The notes under the pieces were generated by a model. The model saw nothing but the letters and a program-made list of their open reading frames with translations. It was not told where the DNA came from and did no database searches. Shown piece after piece: positions 1 through 6,579 of a DNA stretch of 14,819 nt (the stretch's first letter is position 1; every line of letters starts with the position of its first letter). The DNA comes from Syntrophaceae bacterium (GTDB lineage: Bacteria; Desulfobacterota; Syntrophia; Syntrophales; UBA2185). Both the position numbers and the translations under genes were made by a program. The DNA lies in the NCBI GenBank assembly GCA_003508565.1, contig DNUI01000117.1, positions 3,566-18,384 on the forward strand. Reading direction: 5' to 3'.

Positions 1-2
1 GT

Positions 3-1106
3 ATATTTGCAGGAGGAATCGCCCATGACTTCAACAACCTGCTGTCTGTAATGCTTCGCCATATATTTCTTGCGAAAATATCTCTTACTGATGAACAGCA
101 GGAAGCATTGGGAGAAGGTCTCGAAATTGCAGAAAAAGTCGGACATCAGGCGAAAGAACTGGCCCATCGCCTCATAACGTTTGCGAAGGGAGGAGAGCCG
201 TCAAGAAAGATTGGTTCAATATCGCAATTACTTGTGAATACCGTTAATCTTTCACTTTCTGGATCTAATGTAAATTGTGAATATTCCCTGCCCGATGACC
301 TCTGGCCTGCAGAAATGGATGATGTGCAGATCCGGCAAGTAATCAATAACCTGGTTGTCAATGCCCGGGAAGCTATGCCGGGAGGTGGGGTACTACATGT
401 CTATGCCGAAAACGTCATTGTAACAGCAGGAAACGGTCTACCCCTGAAAGAAGGCAAGTATGTAAAATTGTCATTACGGGATCAGGGAATCGGCATTTCC
501 GCGGATGATTTGCCGAAAATATTCGATCCTTATTTTACAACTAAGCCTTCGGGACAAGCGAGGGGAATGGGGCTTGGTCTTGCTATTTGTTATTCCATCA
601 TTAAGAAGCATGACGGCTTTATCGGTGTTGAGTCTGAACTTGGTGCAGGATCCACCTTTTCTGTGTATCTGCCCGCAACTCCACCGGAGGATTTATCGAA
701 GAGGAATGAGAATGACAGGGCTGCCAAAAAAGGAGGGAAAATTCTTGTCATGGATGATGATGAGGCGGTACGCAGCGCAACAGGTATTGTCCTCAATTAT
801 CTTGGATATGACGTGGAATATGCAAAAGATGGTGTAGAGGCCATTGGTATTTATAGATCGGCGAAAGAAAAAGGACAGTCTTTTTCTGCGGTCATTCTGG
901 ATGTGAATATTCCGGACGGTATGGGTGGCAAGGAGACAATGAAGGAATTACTTGCCATCGATCCTCATGTAAAAGGAATCATTGCATGCGGCTATTTAGA
1001 TGATCAGAGTCTTTCCGAATTCAGAAAGTTCGGATTCTACGGGGCCGTAGAGGTTTCGTTTGATATTGAAAAGATGAAAGACATACTGGACGATCTGCTG
1101 AAGTAA
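3..1106 (+). CDS. Hybrid sensor histidine kinase with C-terminal receiver domain (5'-truncated by window edge)
   Basis: The frame is open from the window edge, so the 5' part lies outside. The first visible residues contain a HisKA H-box (GGIAHDFNNLL) with the phosphoacceptor His at nt 24-26, so an ATG at 51 would be a false start. The HATPase_c domain follows: N-box with INNLVVNAREAM near nt 330-380, DQGIG at 480-494, FDPYFTTK near 525-545, and GMGLGL at 564-581. A receiver domain begins near nt 745 (ILVMDDDE) with its predicted phospho-Asp at 900-902 (VILDVNIPDG). The family autophosphorylates on His and passes phosphate to Asp in a response regulator. This receiver is odd: the usual Ser/Thr is Cys (987-989) and the usual Lys-Pro pair is Val-Ser (1053-1058). 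Ligand-sensing domains and any partner regulator are not visible. Kinase identity is firm; the signal is unknown. Confidence 0.93.
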   Translation: MFAGGIAHDFNNLLSVMLRHIFLAKISLTDEQQEALGEGLEIAEKVGHQAKELAHRLITFAKGGEPSRKIGSISQLLVNTVNLSLSGSNVNCEYSLPDDLWPAEMDDVQIRQVINNLVVNAREAMPGGGVLHVYAENVIVTAGNGLPLKEGKYVKLSLRDQGIGISADDLPKIFDPYFTTKPSGQARGMGLGLAICYSIIKKHDGFIGVESELGAGSTFSVYLPATPPEDLSKRNENDRAAKKGGKILVMDDDEAVRSATGIVLNYLGYDVEYAKDGVEAIGIYRSAKEKGQSFSAVILDVNIPDGMGGKETMKELLAIDPHVKGIIACGYLDDQSLSEFRKFGFYGAVEVSFDIEKMKDILDDLLK

Positions 1107-1158
1107 AATTATTCCTGCCTTTTTTATTTCACAGCATAGTGAAGAACTGCTATTCATC

Positions 1159-1177
1159 TTCTGAGATGCTATCAGAA
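1159..1177. repeat. Small inverted repeat downstream of the kinase gene
   Basis: TTCTGA and TCAGAA form a 6-bp stem around a 7-nt loop, 53 nt after the kinase stop codon. A run of five T lies 12 nt further on, too far for a classical intrinsic terminator. The rest of the 161-nt gap to xerD shows no convincing promoter. It could be a weak terminator or chance. Confidence 0.25.
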
Positions 1178-1267
1178 ATTATCAAATCCTTTTTACAAGT
1201 AACTATGGAGAAGCGAAAAAGATAAAAAAGCTTTGCGTCCTTTGATCATTTGCGTTAAAAAAATATC

Positions 1268-2155
1268 ATGAATGAGTTTGTTGATGAGTACCTGAATTTT
1301 CTTACTGTTGAAAAGGGTGTTTCCCGACTCACCTTAGATGCCTACAGCCGAGATTTGAACAGGTATATCAGTTTCATTTGTAGATCAGGCAGTAAAGATA
1401 TGGCGAATGTTACTCCCGATGATGTCATTTCTTATTTAGCTCAGATTAAGAAAGAAGGACTTAACGCGAGGTCTGTGAACAGAGGGTTGGCTGCCCTCAG
1501 GGGGTTCTACAAGTTTCTTATTCATGAGAAAAAAATTGACACAAATCCTGTGGCAAATATTGAACTGGCTAAGGTATGGTCACGTCTCCCGGGCACATTG
1601 AGCATGGAGGAAATGAACCTGCTTCTGGGGGAACCGGGTTTAAACAATCCTCTTGCTATACGGGATACAGCAATGATGGAACTCATGTACGCTACGGGGA
1701 TTCGTGTGTCAGAAATAATTACATTGACTATGAACACTATTAATTGGCAGGTAGGGTATTTGGTTGTTATGGGTAAGGGAAGCAAAGAAAGGATTGTTCC
1801 GATCGGGCGATCGGCGTATAACTGTCTCCAAGAATATGTAAATCATGCAAGACCAATTTTTGTAAAGGAACATGCGACAAACATTCTTTTTCTTAACAGG
1901 TCCGGCAGGGGATTGACACGCCAGGGTTTCTGGAAGATTTTAAAAAAGTATGCACACAGAGTAGGTTTGCAGAAGAAGGTACACCCGCACACTTTCCGGC
2001 ACTCTTTCGCATCTCATCTCCTCGAAGGAGGAGCTGATCTTCGTTCTGTCCAGACAATGCTTGGGCATGCAGATATATCAACAACGCAGATTTATACTCA
2101 TATTACTCGCGAAAGACTAAAGAATATTCATAAGAAATACCATCCAAGAGGTTAA
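1268..2155 (+). CDS. xerD: Site-specific tyrosine recombinase XerD
   Basis: The 295-aa product has the usual length for XerC/XerD. Residues 1-85 form the core-binding (SAM-like) domain and about 110-280 the catalytic domain. All tyrosine-recombinase active-site residues are visible: R146 (ATGIR), K170 (GKGSKER), H241 and R244 (HPHTFRH), H267 (LGH) and the nucleophile Y276. These match the spacing of E. coli XerD. The role known for the family is resolving chromosome dimers at dif with XerC near the division septum. The assignment to XerD rather than XerC rests on overall resemblance and is less certain than the family. The ATG at 1268 gives the standard N-terminus but has no clear Shine-Dalgarno. 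It is followed 14 nt later by the TPR gene, suggesting co-transcription. No mobile-element context suggests an integrase. Confidence 0.93.
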   Translation: MNEFVDEYLNFLTVEKGVSRLTLDAYSRDLNRYISFICRSGSKDMANVTPDDVISYLAQIKKEGLNARSVNRGLAALRGFYKFLIHEKKIDTNPVANIELAKVWSRLPGTLSMEEMNLLLGEPGLNNPLAIRDTAMMELMYATGIRVSEIITLTMNTINWQVGYLVVMGKGSKERIVPIGRSAYNCLQEYVNHARPIFVKEHATNILFLNRSGRGLTRQGFWKILKKYAHRVGLQKKVHPHTFRHSFASHLLEGGADLRSVQTMLGHADISTTQIYTHITRERLKNIHKKYHPRG

Positions 2156-2169
2156 CATTGAGGTGGCGA

Positions 2170-4179
2170 ATGTCGCGTAACATACGTATAAAAAAATGGG
2201 CAAGCCTTGATACACAGGGCCGATTCATAGTAATAGCGGGTAGTATTGTTGCGATAGTCATAATATTTATTATTGCTGGTTACCTATTTGGGGGAAAGAA
2301 TCATAATTACCTGGGAAGCATTGTGAGGATAAAAAATACATTTTCTTTTGTCTTTCTCAAACAGCCTCCAGAATTTTATTACCTGGATATAGAAAAAAAC
2401 GGGAAAGATTACAGATTGAAAAAGGGTGATACATTTGATGTTTCATACCGTGATGAATTTGTGGTGAAGGACATTTCAACGGATGTTTTATGGGGGCGGA
2501 GTATATTTGTTGATATTGAAGGTGTTGGTGGACCGGATGATTTTGGCGTCATGCTTCGAGGGATCGATCTGGTTGATAAAGCTATCAAGAGCAGCGGGAA
2601 AAACGTCAATGCAGAAGCTGTTGATGTAGGAAATGTCGCAGTGAAGTATCACGATACAATAATTGCCTCTATTCCTATGAGGGTGATTATTACTCCGCAA
2701 GATTGGTTGAGGTATGCGGAAAATTCAGAGAATCGGATATCTCAGATCGAGTATCTCAAACGGGCCATCACTATGAATAAACGGGACATTGGTGTCCGTA
2801 AGTCACTGGCTGCGCTCTATGTTCGTGCAGGAATGACAAAGAAAGCGATAACGCAGTATAATGAGATTCTTACATTGCATCCCAATGACATCGCTGCTTT
2901 GACGGAACTCTTAAAGTGTTACATACATGTAAAAGAGCATGACAAGGCTGTCAGAACGGGGATTAAACTTATCAAGCTGAAACCTCATGATGCTGCTGCG
3001 TATGCCAACATCGCATATGCATATGGCAATTCTGGAGCGTTGGATAAAGCCATAAGCAATTACAAGCAGTCCCTAAAGCTGAATCCTGATGATTACTTGG
3101 TCCGATTCAAACTTGGTGAAGCGTATGAGAATGGTAAGGATTTTAAAAATGCCATTGAACAGTACAGGCTTGTTTTAACTAAAACAAGAGAAGTAGAAAA
3201 TATTAAACTCGCATTGGCCGGAGCGTATCTTAAGGCCGGTCACTATGATGACTCTATAAAATTGTACAGAGAAGTTATTGCCAAACAACCTCAAAATGCC
3301 TCGGCCTATGCAAATTTGGGTCTTGTATACGGAAAAAAGGGGCTGGCAAAGGAAGAGATAGAGAATTACAAGAAGTCAATATCGCTCAATCCCAAGGATC
3401 CGGTTGTACATTTTAATCTTGCAGGTGCCTATGAAAAGAACAACCTTCATCAGGAAGCGTTTCAAGAATACCAGAAGGTGTTGAAAATAAATCCTGGTGA
3501 TATGGAAGCATTGATAAGAGTCGCGGATATCGAACTTAAAAATAAGCGATACAGCGAGGCGATCAAGAATTATGAGAAGGTAGTTACATCTTCACCCAGA
3601 AAAGCATCTATTTATGCGAATCTCGGTTTTGCATATGGAGAACTCAAGAAGTATAAACAATCCAGCGAAAATTATGAGAAGTCGATCAAACATGGGATCA
3701 AAGATCCGCAAGTCCGTTATAACCTTGCTTATACGTATGATAAGCTTGGAAAGAAAAAAGAAGCCATGCGGGAATATGAAAAATTAGCATCTTCGCGCCC
3801 TACCATGGAAGCCCTGGATAGTTTAGCGGATCTTTATATGAAAGAAAAACGTTACGACAGTGCAATAAAAATCTATAAAAAAATGACTGTTCTTAATCCC
3901 AAAAGGGCATCTGTATACTCAAGCCTTGGATATGTCTACGGCCTCAAGAATAATATTGAGAAGGAAATTGAGTACTACAGGATTTCGTTAAAGTATGATG
4001 CAGAGGATGATCATGTGTACCTCAGTCTTGCGGCGGCATATGAAAAAAAAGGGATGTATGAGGATGCTTTGAAGGCGTATAGAGTTGCCTATGAGTTGAA
4101 CCCCGATTCGAGCACGGCAGCAAAAAAAATTCCTGCGTTAAAAGTAAAATTACTGCAGAGAAAATATCAAGATTCATAA
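2170..4179 (+). CDS. Membrane-anchored protein with 13 tandem TPR repeats
   Basis: A TTG at 2158 is possible, but the ATG at 2170 has a Shine-Dalgarno (GAGG at 2160-2163, 6 nt away) and gives 669 aa. Basic residues precede one hydrophobic segment (about 19-40), so the protein is probably anchored in the inner membrane with the bulk outside the cytoplasm. Residues about 45-190 form a segment I do not recognise, rich in beta-type sequence. From residue 206 to 646 there are 13 consecutive TPR units of 34 aa (one of 33), with the usual A/Y/G and P27-like positions and NP ends. TPRs 2-13 form four copies of a three-TPR super-repeat. TPR scaffolds bind proteins; the partner is unknown. Position between xerD and kdsA, with short gaps, hints at an envelope role, but that is inference. 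Confidence 0.88.
   Translation: MSRNIRIKKWASLDTQGRFIVIAGSIVAIVIIFIIAGYLFGGKNHNYLGSIVRIKNTFSFVFLKQPPEFYYLDIEKNGKDYRLKKGDTFDVSYRDEFVVKDISTDVLWGRSIFVDIEGVGGPDDFGVMLRGIDLVDKAIKSSGKNVNAEAVDVGNVAVKYHDTIIASIPMRVIITPQDWLRYAENSENRISQIEYLKRAITMNKRDIGVRKSLAALYVRAGMTKKAITQYNEILTLHPNDIAALTELLKCYIHVKEHDKAVRTGIKLIKLKPHDAAAYANIAYAYGNSGALDKAISNYKQSLKLNPDDYLVRFKLGEAYENGKDFKNAIEQYRLVLTKTREVENIKLALAGAYLKAGHYDDSIKLYREVIAKQPQNASAYANLGLVYGKKGLAKEEIENYKKSISLNPKDPVVHFNLAGAYEKNNLHQEAFQEYQKVLKINPGDMEALIRVADIELKNKRYSEAIKNYEKVVTSSPRKASIYANLGFAYGELKKYKQSSENYEKSIKHGIKDPQVRYNLAYTYDKLGKKKEAMREYEKLASSRPTMEALDSLADLYMKEKRYDSAIKIYKKMTVLNPKRASVYSSLGYVYGLKNNIEKEIEYYRISLKYDAEDDHVYLSLAAAYEKKGMYEDALKAYRVAYELNPDSSTAAKKIPALKVKLLQRKYQDS
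2887..4107 (+). repeat. Four-copy three-TPR super-repeat within the TPR gene
   Basis: Equivalent codons recur every 306, 306 and 303 nt: units begin at 2887, 3193, 3499 and 3802. In each unit the second TPR begins with a variant of ASxYANLGxxYG (Tyr codons at 3001, 3307, 3613 and 3916), and the third with a variant of DPxVxxNLAxAYEK. Likeness is clear at protein level and diffuse at DNA level, so the duplication is old. Confidence 0.85.
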
Positions 4180-4244
4180 TGAAAAAGAGACATAACTTGG
4201 TCGATTTGGGCACATCATATGGTGTCTAAAGGGGATTGCTGGAA

Positions 4245-5093
4245 ATGACGAAGAAAATTGGTATAGAAGATATGGTTATCGGGGGAACAGCTCCCTTCGT
4301 ACTCATCGCAGGTCCTTGTGTCATTGAGGATGAACAGACAACAAGAGAAATAGCGCTTTTTTTAAAAAACATTACCAGGCGATTGAATATGCCTTTCATC
4401 TTCAAAGCCTCGTACGATAAGGCGAACAGGACTTCGATACATTCTTTCCGAGGCCCTGGCATTACTAAAGGTTTGCAGATATTGGCCGATATAAAAAAGG
4501 ATTTTGGCATTCATGTACTTTCTGATGTGCACCGTTTCGAGGAAATCGATCACGCAGCGGAGGTTCTCGATGTGGTTCAAGTGCCTGCATTTCTCTGCAG
4601 GCAGACAGACTTTGTTGTTGAAGTTGCCAGGAAGGCCAAAGTTATCAATATTAAAAAAGGGCAATTTCTTGCACCATGGGATATTGCCAACATACTGGTA
4701 AAGGTGTCTTCGACAGGGAATGAGAATATTATGATTACGGAAAGGGGTACGACTTTTGGGTACAATAACCTTGTTGCGGATTATCGTTCGATCCCCATTC
4801 TACGAGAAATGGGTTATCCTGTGATATTTGATGCCACCCATAGTGTTCAGCTGCCCGGAGGGATAGGTACGGCATCGGGAGGTCTGCGTGAAATGGTCCC
4901 CTACCTTTCAAGGGCTTCCGTTGCAGTTGGAATTGATGGCATCTTTTTGGAAGTTCACCCTGATCCTGAGAGTGCCAAGTGCGATGGTCCGAATTCCTTA
5001 CGCCTCGATTCGCTTTTCGAACTTCTGCAGATGCTTCTACAGATTGACACAATTGTAAAACGTAAGATGACTAATGGTGAGGAGTGCACATAA
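4245..5093 (+). CDS. kdsA: 3-deoxy-8-phosphooctulonate synthase (Kdo-8-phosphate synthase), metal-dependent type
   Basis: The 282-aa product condenses phosphoenolpyruvate with arabinose 5-phosphate to Kdo-8-phosphate, an early cytoplasmic step to the LPS inner core. Family motifs are all present: KANRTS near 59-64, RGPG, AFLCRQTD, KKGQFLAPWD, TERGTTFGYNN, DATHSVQLPGG and EVHPDP. C25 in IAGPC, H199, E236 and D247 match the metal ligands of the Aquifex enzyme, while the E. coli metal-independent type has Asn at the Cys position. I therefore infer the metal-dependent class. ATG 4245 is preferred over TTG 4236: it has AAGGGGAT about 8 nt upstream and matches family length. kdsC starts 14 nt after its stop, so the two consecutive pathway steps are probably translated from one mRNA. 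Confidence 0.96.
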   Translation: MTKKIGIEDMVIGGTAPFVLIAGPCVIEDEQTTREIALFLKNITRRLNMPFIFKASYDKANRTSIHSFRGPGITKGLQILADIKKDFGIHVLSDVHRFEEIDHAAEVLDVVQVPAFLCRQTDFVVEVARKAKVINIKKGQFLAPWDIANILVKVSSTGNENIMITERGTTFGYNNLVADYRSIPILREMGYPVIFDATHSVQLPGGIGTASGGLREMVPYLSRASVAVGIDGIFLEVHPDPESAKCDGPNSLRLDSLFELLQMLLQIDTIVKRKMTNGEECT

Positions 5094-5094
5094 C

Positions 5095-5100
5095 GGAGGA
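5095..5100 (+). promoter_or_regulatory. Ribosome binding site that fixes the kdsC start
   Basis: GGAGGA lies 7 nt before the GTG at 5108. An in-frame GTG at 5084 inside kdsA is longer but lies upstream of this strong site, so 5108 is the better start. Confidence 0.65.
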
Positions 5101-5107
5101 TGAAGGT

Positions 5108-5650
5108 GTGGATGAACGTATAGAGGAGAAGTTGTACAAGAAAATTAAAAATGTTTGTGTCCTTATCCTGGATGTTGATGGAGTAATGACGGATGGAAAA
5201 ATAATCATTGATGATTTGGGCAATGAAGTAAAACATTTTAATGTGAGAGACGGACACGGGATTAAGATGTTAATGAGGTATGGTATTGATGTCGTCCTTT
5301 TGACGGGGAGGAAGTCAGCAGTAGTCGAGCATCGTGCAAAAGATTTGGGTATTAATGAAGTTCATCAAGGTACCCATGACAAACTCCTCATATTTGAAGC
5401 GATTCTTCGAGAAAAGTCTCTAAGATATGAAAATATAGCGTATATTGGAGACGATATAGTGGATATACCTGTGCTGAGAAGGGCAGGGTTTTCTGTTGCT
5501 GTAGCTGATGCAGCGGAGCATGTAAAAAAGTATGTTCATTATATTACAAAAAATTCAGGTGGAGATGGAGCTGTGAGGGAAGTATGTGAGCTGATTCTTC
5601 AAGCCAAGGACAAATGGAGTGATGTGGCGATGAGGTATGAGCTAATATGA
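5108..5650 (+). CDS. kdsC: 3-deoxy-D-manno-octulosonate-8-phosphate phosphatase (HAD superfamily)
   Basis: The 180-aa product removes phosphate from Kdo-8-phosphate to give Kdo, directly after KdsA. It is a compact C0-type HAD phosphatase that normally works as a tetramer. Visible motifs are the nucleophile and acid/base pair D22 and D24 (LDVDGVMTDG), T66 (LLTGRKS), K92 (HDK), and the Mg-binding loop D115/D116/D119 (IGDDIVDIPVL). The C-terminal tail has the GG-GAVRE segment typical of KdsC. Start GTG 5108 is chosen for its strong Shine-Dalgarno. The longer GTG 5084 start would overlap kdsA by 10 nt and give 188 aa, which also fits the family, so this start is not certain. A 296-nt gap follows before lptC. 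Confidence 0.94.
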   Translation: MDERIEEKLYKKIKNVCVLILDVDGVMTDGKIIIDDLGNEVKHFNVRDGHGIKMLMRYGIDVVLLTGRKSAVVEHRAKDLGINEVHQGTHDKLLIFEAILREKSLRYENIAYIGDDIVDIPVLRRAGFSVAVADAAEHVKKYVHYITKNSGGDGAVREVCELILQAKDKWSDVAMRYELI

Positions 5651-5677
5651 CTTTTTATATCTTGAAACGTCTATAAT
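5647..5677 (+). promoter_or_regulatory. Possible sigma-70 promoter just after kdsC
   Basis: A perfect TATAAT occurs at 5672-5677. The best -35 match is ATGACT at 5647-5652 (4 of 6), with a long 19-nt spacer, so this is a weak call. A transcript would begin near 5684, just before the palindrome at 5689. Confidence 0.35.
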
Positions 5678-5688
5678 CCTTTCCGAGG

Positions 5689-5703
5689 GATACATAATGT
5701 ATC
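5689..5703. repeat. 15-bp palindrome GATACAT-A-ATGTATC (operator-like)
   Basis: Two 7-bp arms are perfectly complementary about one central base. A hairpin with one loop base is unlikely, so a dimeric DNA-binding protein is the more natural reading. It would sit at about +5 to +19 of the possible promoter at 5647-5677. No regulator is encoded nearby to pair with it. Confidence 0.4.
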
Positions 5704-5733
5704 ATCTTTATCTATTCACATCCTGAATCCATG

Positions 5734-5859
5734 TTTCGCTATTCAGCGCACATCTACATATCGAAATTTTAAACTTATCGTGATTTGTATTTTCATGGTG
5801 TTATGAATTTCAGATATAGCGCTTGGACTTTTCGCTCCCATAGAGCACATATCGACATT
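5734..5859. repeat. Degenerate direct repeat in the kdsC-lptC gap
   Basis: Two related segments lie at 5734-5768 and 5830-5859. Both start with TTTCGCT, contain GCACAT, and end with ATCGAAATT or ATCGACATT. The second lacks six bases. No credible gene occupies this 296-nt gap; the longest frames are short and lack ribosome binding sites. Confidence 0.35.
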
Positions 5860-5878
5860 CCAGGTATCATGTTTGATC

Positions 5879-5907
5879 TTTACATATAGAGAAACGGATG
5901 ATATAAA
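5879..5907 (+). promoter_or_regulatory. Likely sigma-70 promoter of lptC and downstream genes
   Basis: TTTACA at 5879-5884 (5 of 6 to TTGACA) is followed by a 17-nt spacer and TATAAA at 5902-5907 (5 of 6), with an extended -10 TG at 5899-5900. Transcription would begin near 5914, giving a leader of about 33 nt to the ATG at 5947. That excludes the in-frame TTG at 5911 as start on this transcript. Confidence 0.65.
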
Positions 5908-5946
5908 ATATTGAAAGGCTTTGGGAGAAAGTGTTTTTGTAGGATT

Positions 5947-6498
5947 ATGAAGTTTAAGCAAAAGACATTTATCGTCACTATCGCAATAGCCATAGTTGTT
6001 TCAGCAGTTGTGGTGTTTCTGGTTATGAAGAATAATAATTCTTCACAAGGCAAACTGCTTCAAATAATGTCGGATAACGTAGACCTCCAGGTTAAAAATG
6101 TGAATTATACGGATGTGGGTGATTCAGGATTAAAATGGGAGGTCAAGGCGGATAGTGCGAATTATATAAAAAGTGAGAACATCGCAATTTTGGATAAGAT
6201 TAGGGTAAAACTTGTGATGTCTGACGGTAAGATCCTTATGATGACAGGGGATAAAGGGAAATTACACACAGATACGAAAGATATGGAGATATCGGGCAAT
6301 GTAGAGATCATCTCCGATAAGGGAGACCGCCTGACTACAGATGTTCTGAAATATTCGGATTCTGAACGCCGTATTTATACGGAAGAGGCAGTCAAAATGG
6401 AAAACGCCCGTATGCAGGTAAGAGGTGTGGGCATGTCATTTTCGTTGGTTGATAAGGATGTGACGTTGTTATCCAAGGTTAAAGCAAATATCAGATAA
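5947..6498 (+). CDS. lptC: LPS export protein LptC (inner-membrane anchored)
   Basis: The 183-aa product has a short basic N-terminus, one transmembrane helix (about 8-27) and a periplasmic LptC-type beta-jellyroll (about 40-183). It has the usual family length. LptC takes LPS extracted by LptB2FG and passes it to LptA in the periplasm. Sequence conservation in this family is low, so the call rests on the architecture, alternating beta-strand character and the position directly before lptA and lptB. The start is ATG 5947, supported by the upstream promoter; the AGGA at 5941-5944 is close to it for a ribosome binding site. A longer TTG start at 5911 would add 12 residues. Together with kdsA and kdsC it places Kdo synthesis beside LPS transport. 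Confidence 0.85.
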   Translation: MKFKQKTFIVTIAIAIVVSAVVVFLVMKNNNSSQGKLLQIMSDNVDLQVKNVNYTDVGDSGLKWEVKADSANYIKSENIAILDKIRVKLVMSDGKILMMTGDKGKLHTDTKDMEISGNVEIISDKGDRLTTDVLKYSDSERRIYTEEAVKMENARMQVRGVGMSFSLVDKDVTLLSKVKANIR

Positions 6499-6579
6499 AT
6501 TTATGAAAGCCGCCGGAATGCCCCACTTAGAGGAGTGGAGCTTCATGTTGTATAAAAGCTTCTGTACCAGGACTTCAAT

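Noticed and set aside
51..53. ATG as start of the first gene
   Set aside because: The frame is open upstream to the window edge and the H-box His (24-26) lies before this ATG, so the gene must begin outside the window.
4197..4216. Sigma-54-like TTGGTC...GGGCAC before kdsA
   Set aside because: The GG to GC spacing is 9, not the required 10, and the flanks do not fit.
4582..4603. 8-bp inverted repeat TGCCTGCA/TGCAGGCA in kdsA
   Set aside because: It falls in the codons for the strongly conserved VPAFLCRQTD motif and has no following T-run; protein constraint explains it.
5685..5712. dif-like site: CATAATGTAT is shared with the E. coli dif core
   Set aside because: The conserved XerD half-site (TTATGT...) is absent; the match covers only the centre and is explained by the palindrome.
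5803..5889. 28-codon plus-strand frame in the kdsC-lptC gap
   Set aside because: No ribosome binding site and it overlaps the promoter; probably chance.
6519..6540. Hairpin CCACT-TAGAGG-AGTGG between lptC and lptA
   Set aside because: Only 5 bp with no T-run; too weak to call as a terminator or attenuator.
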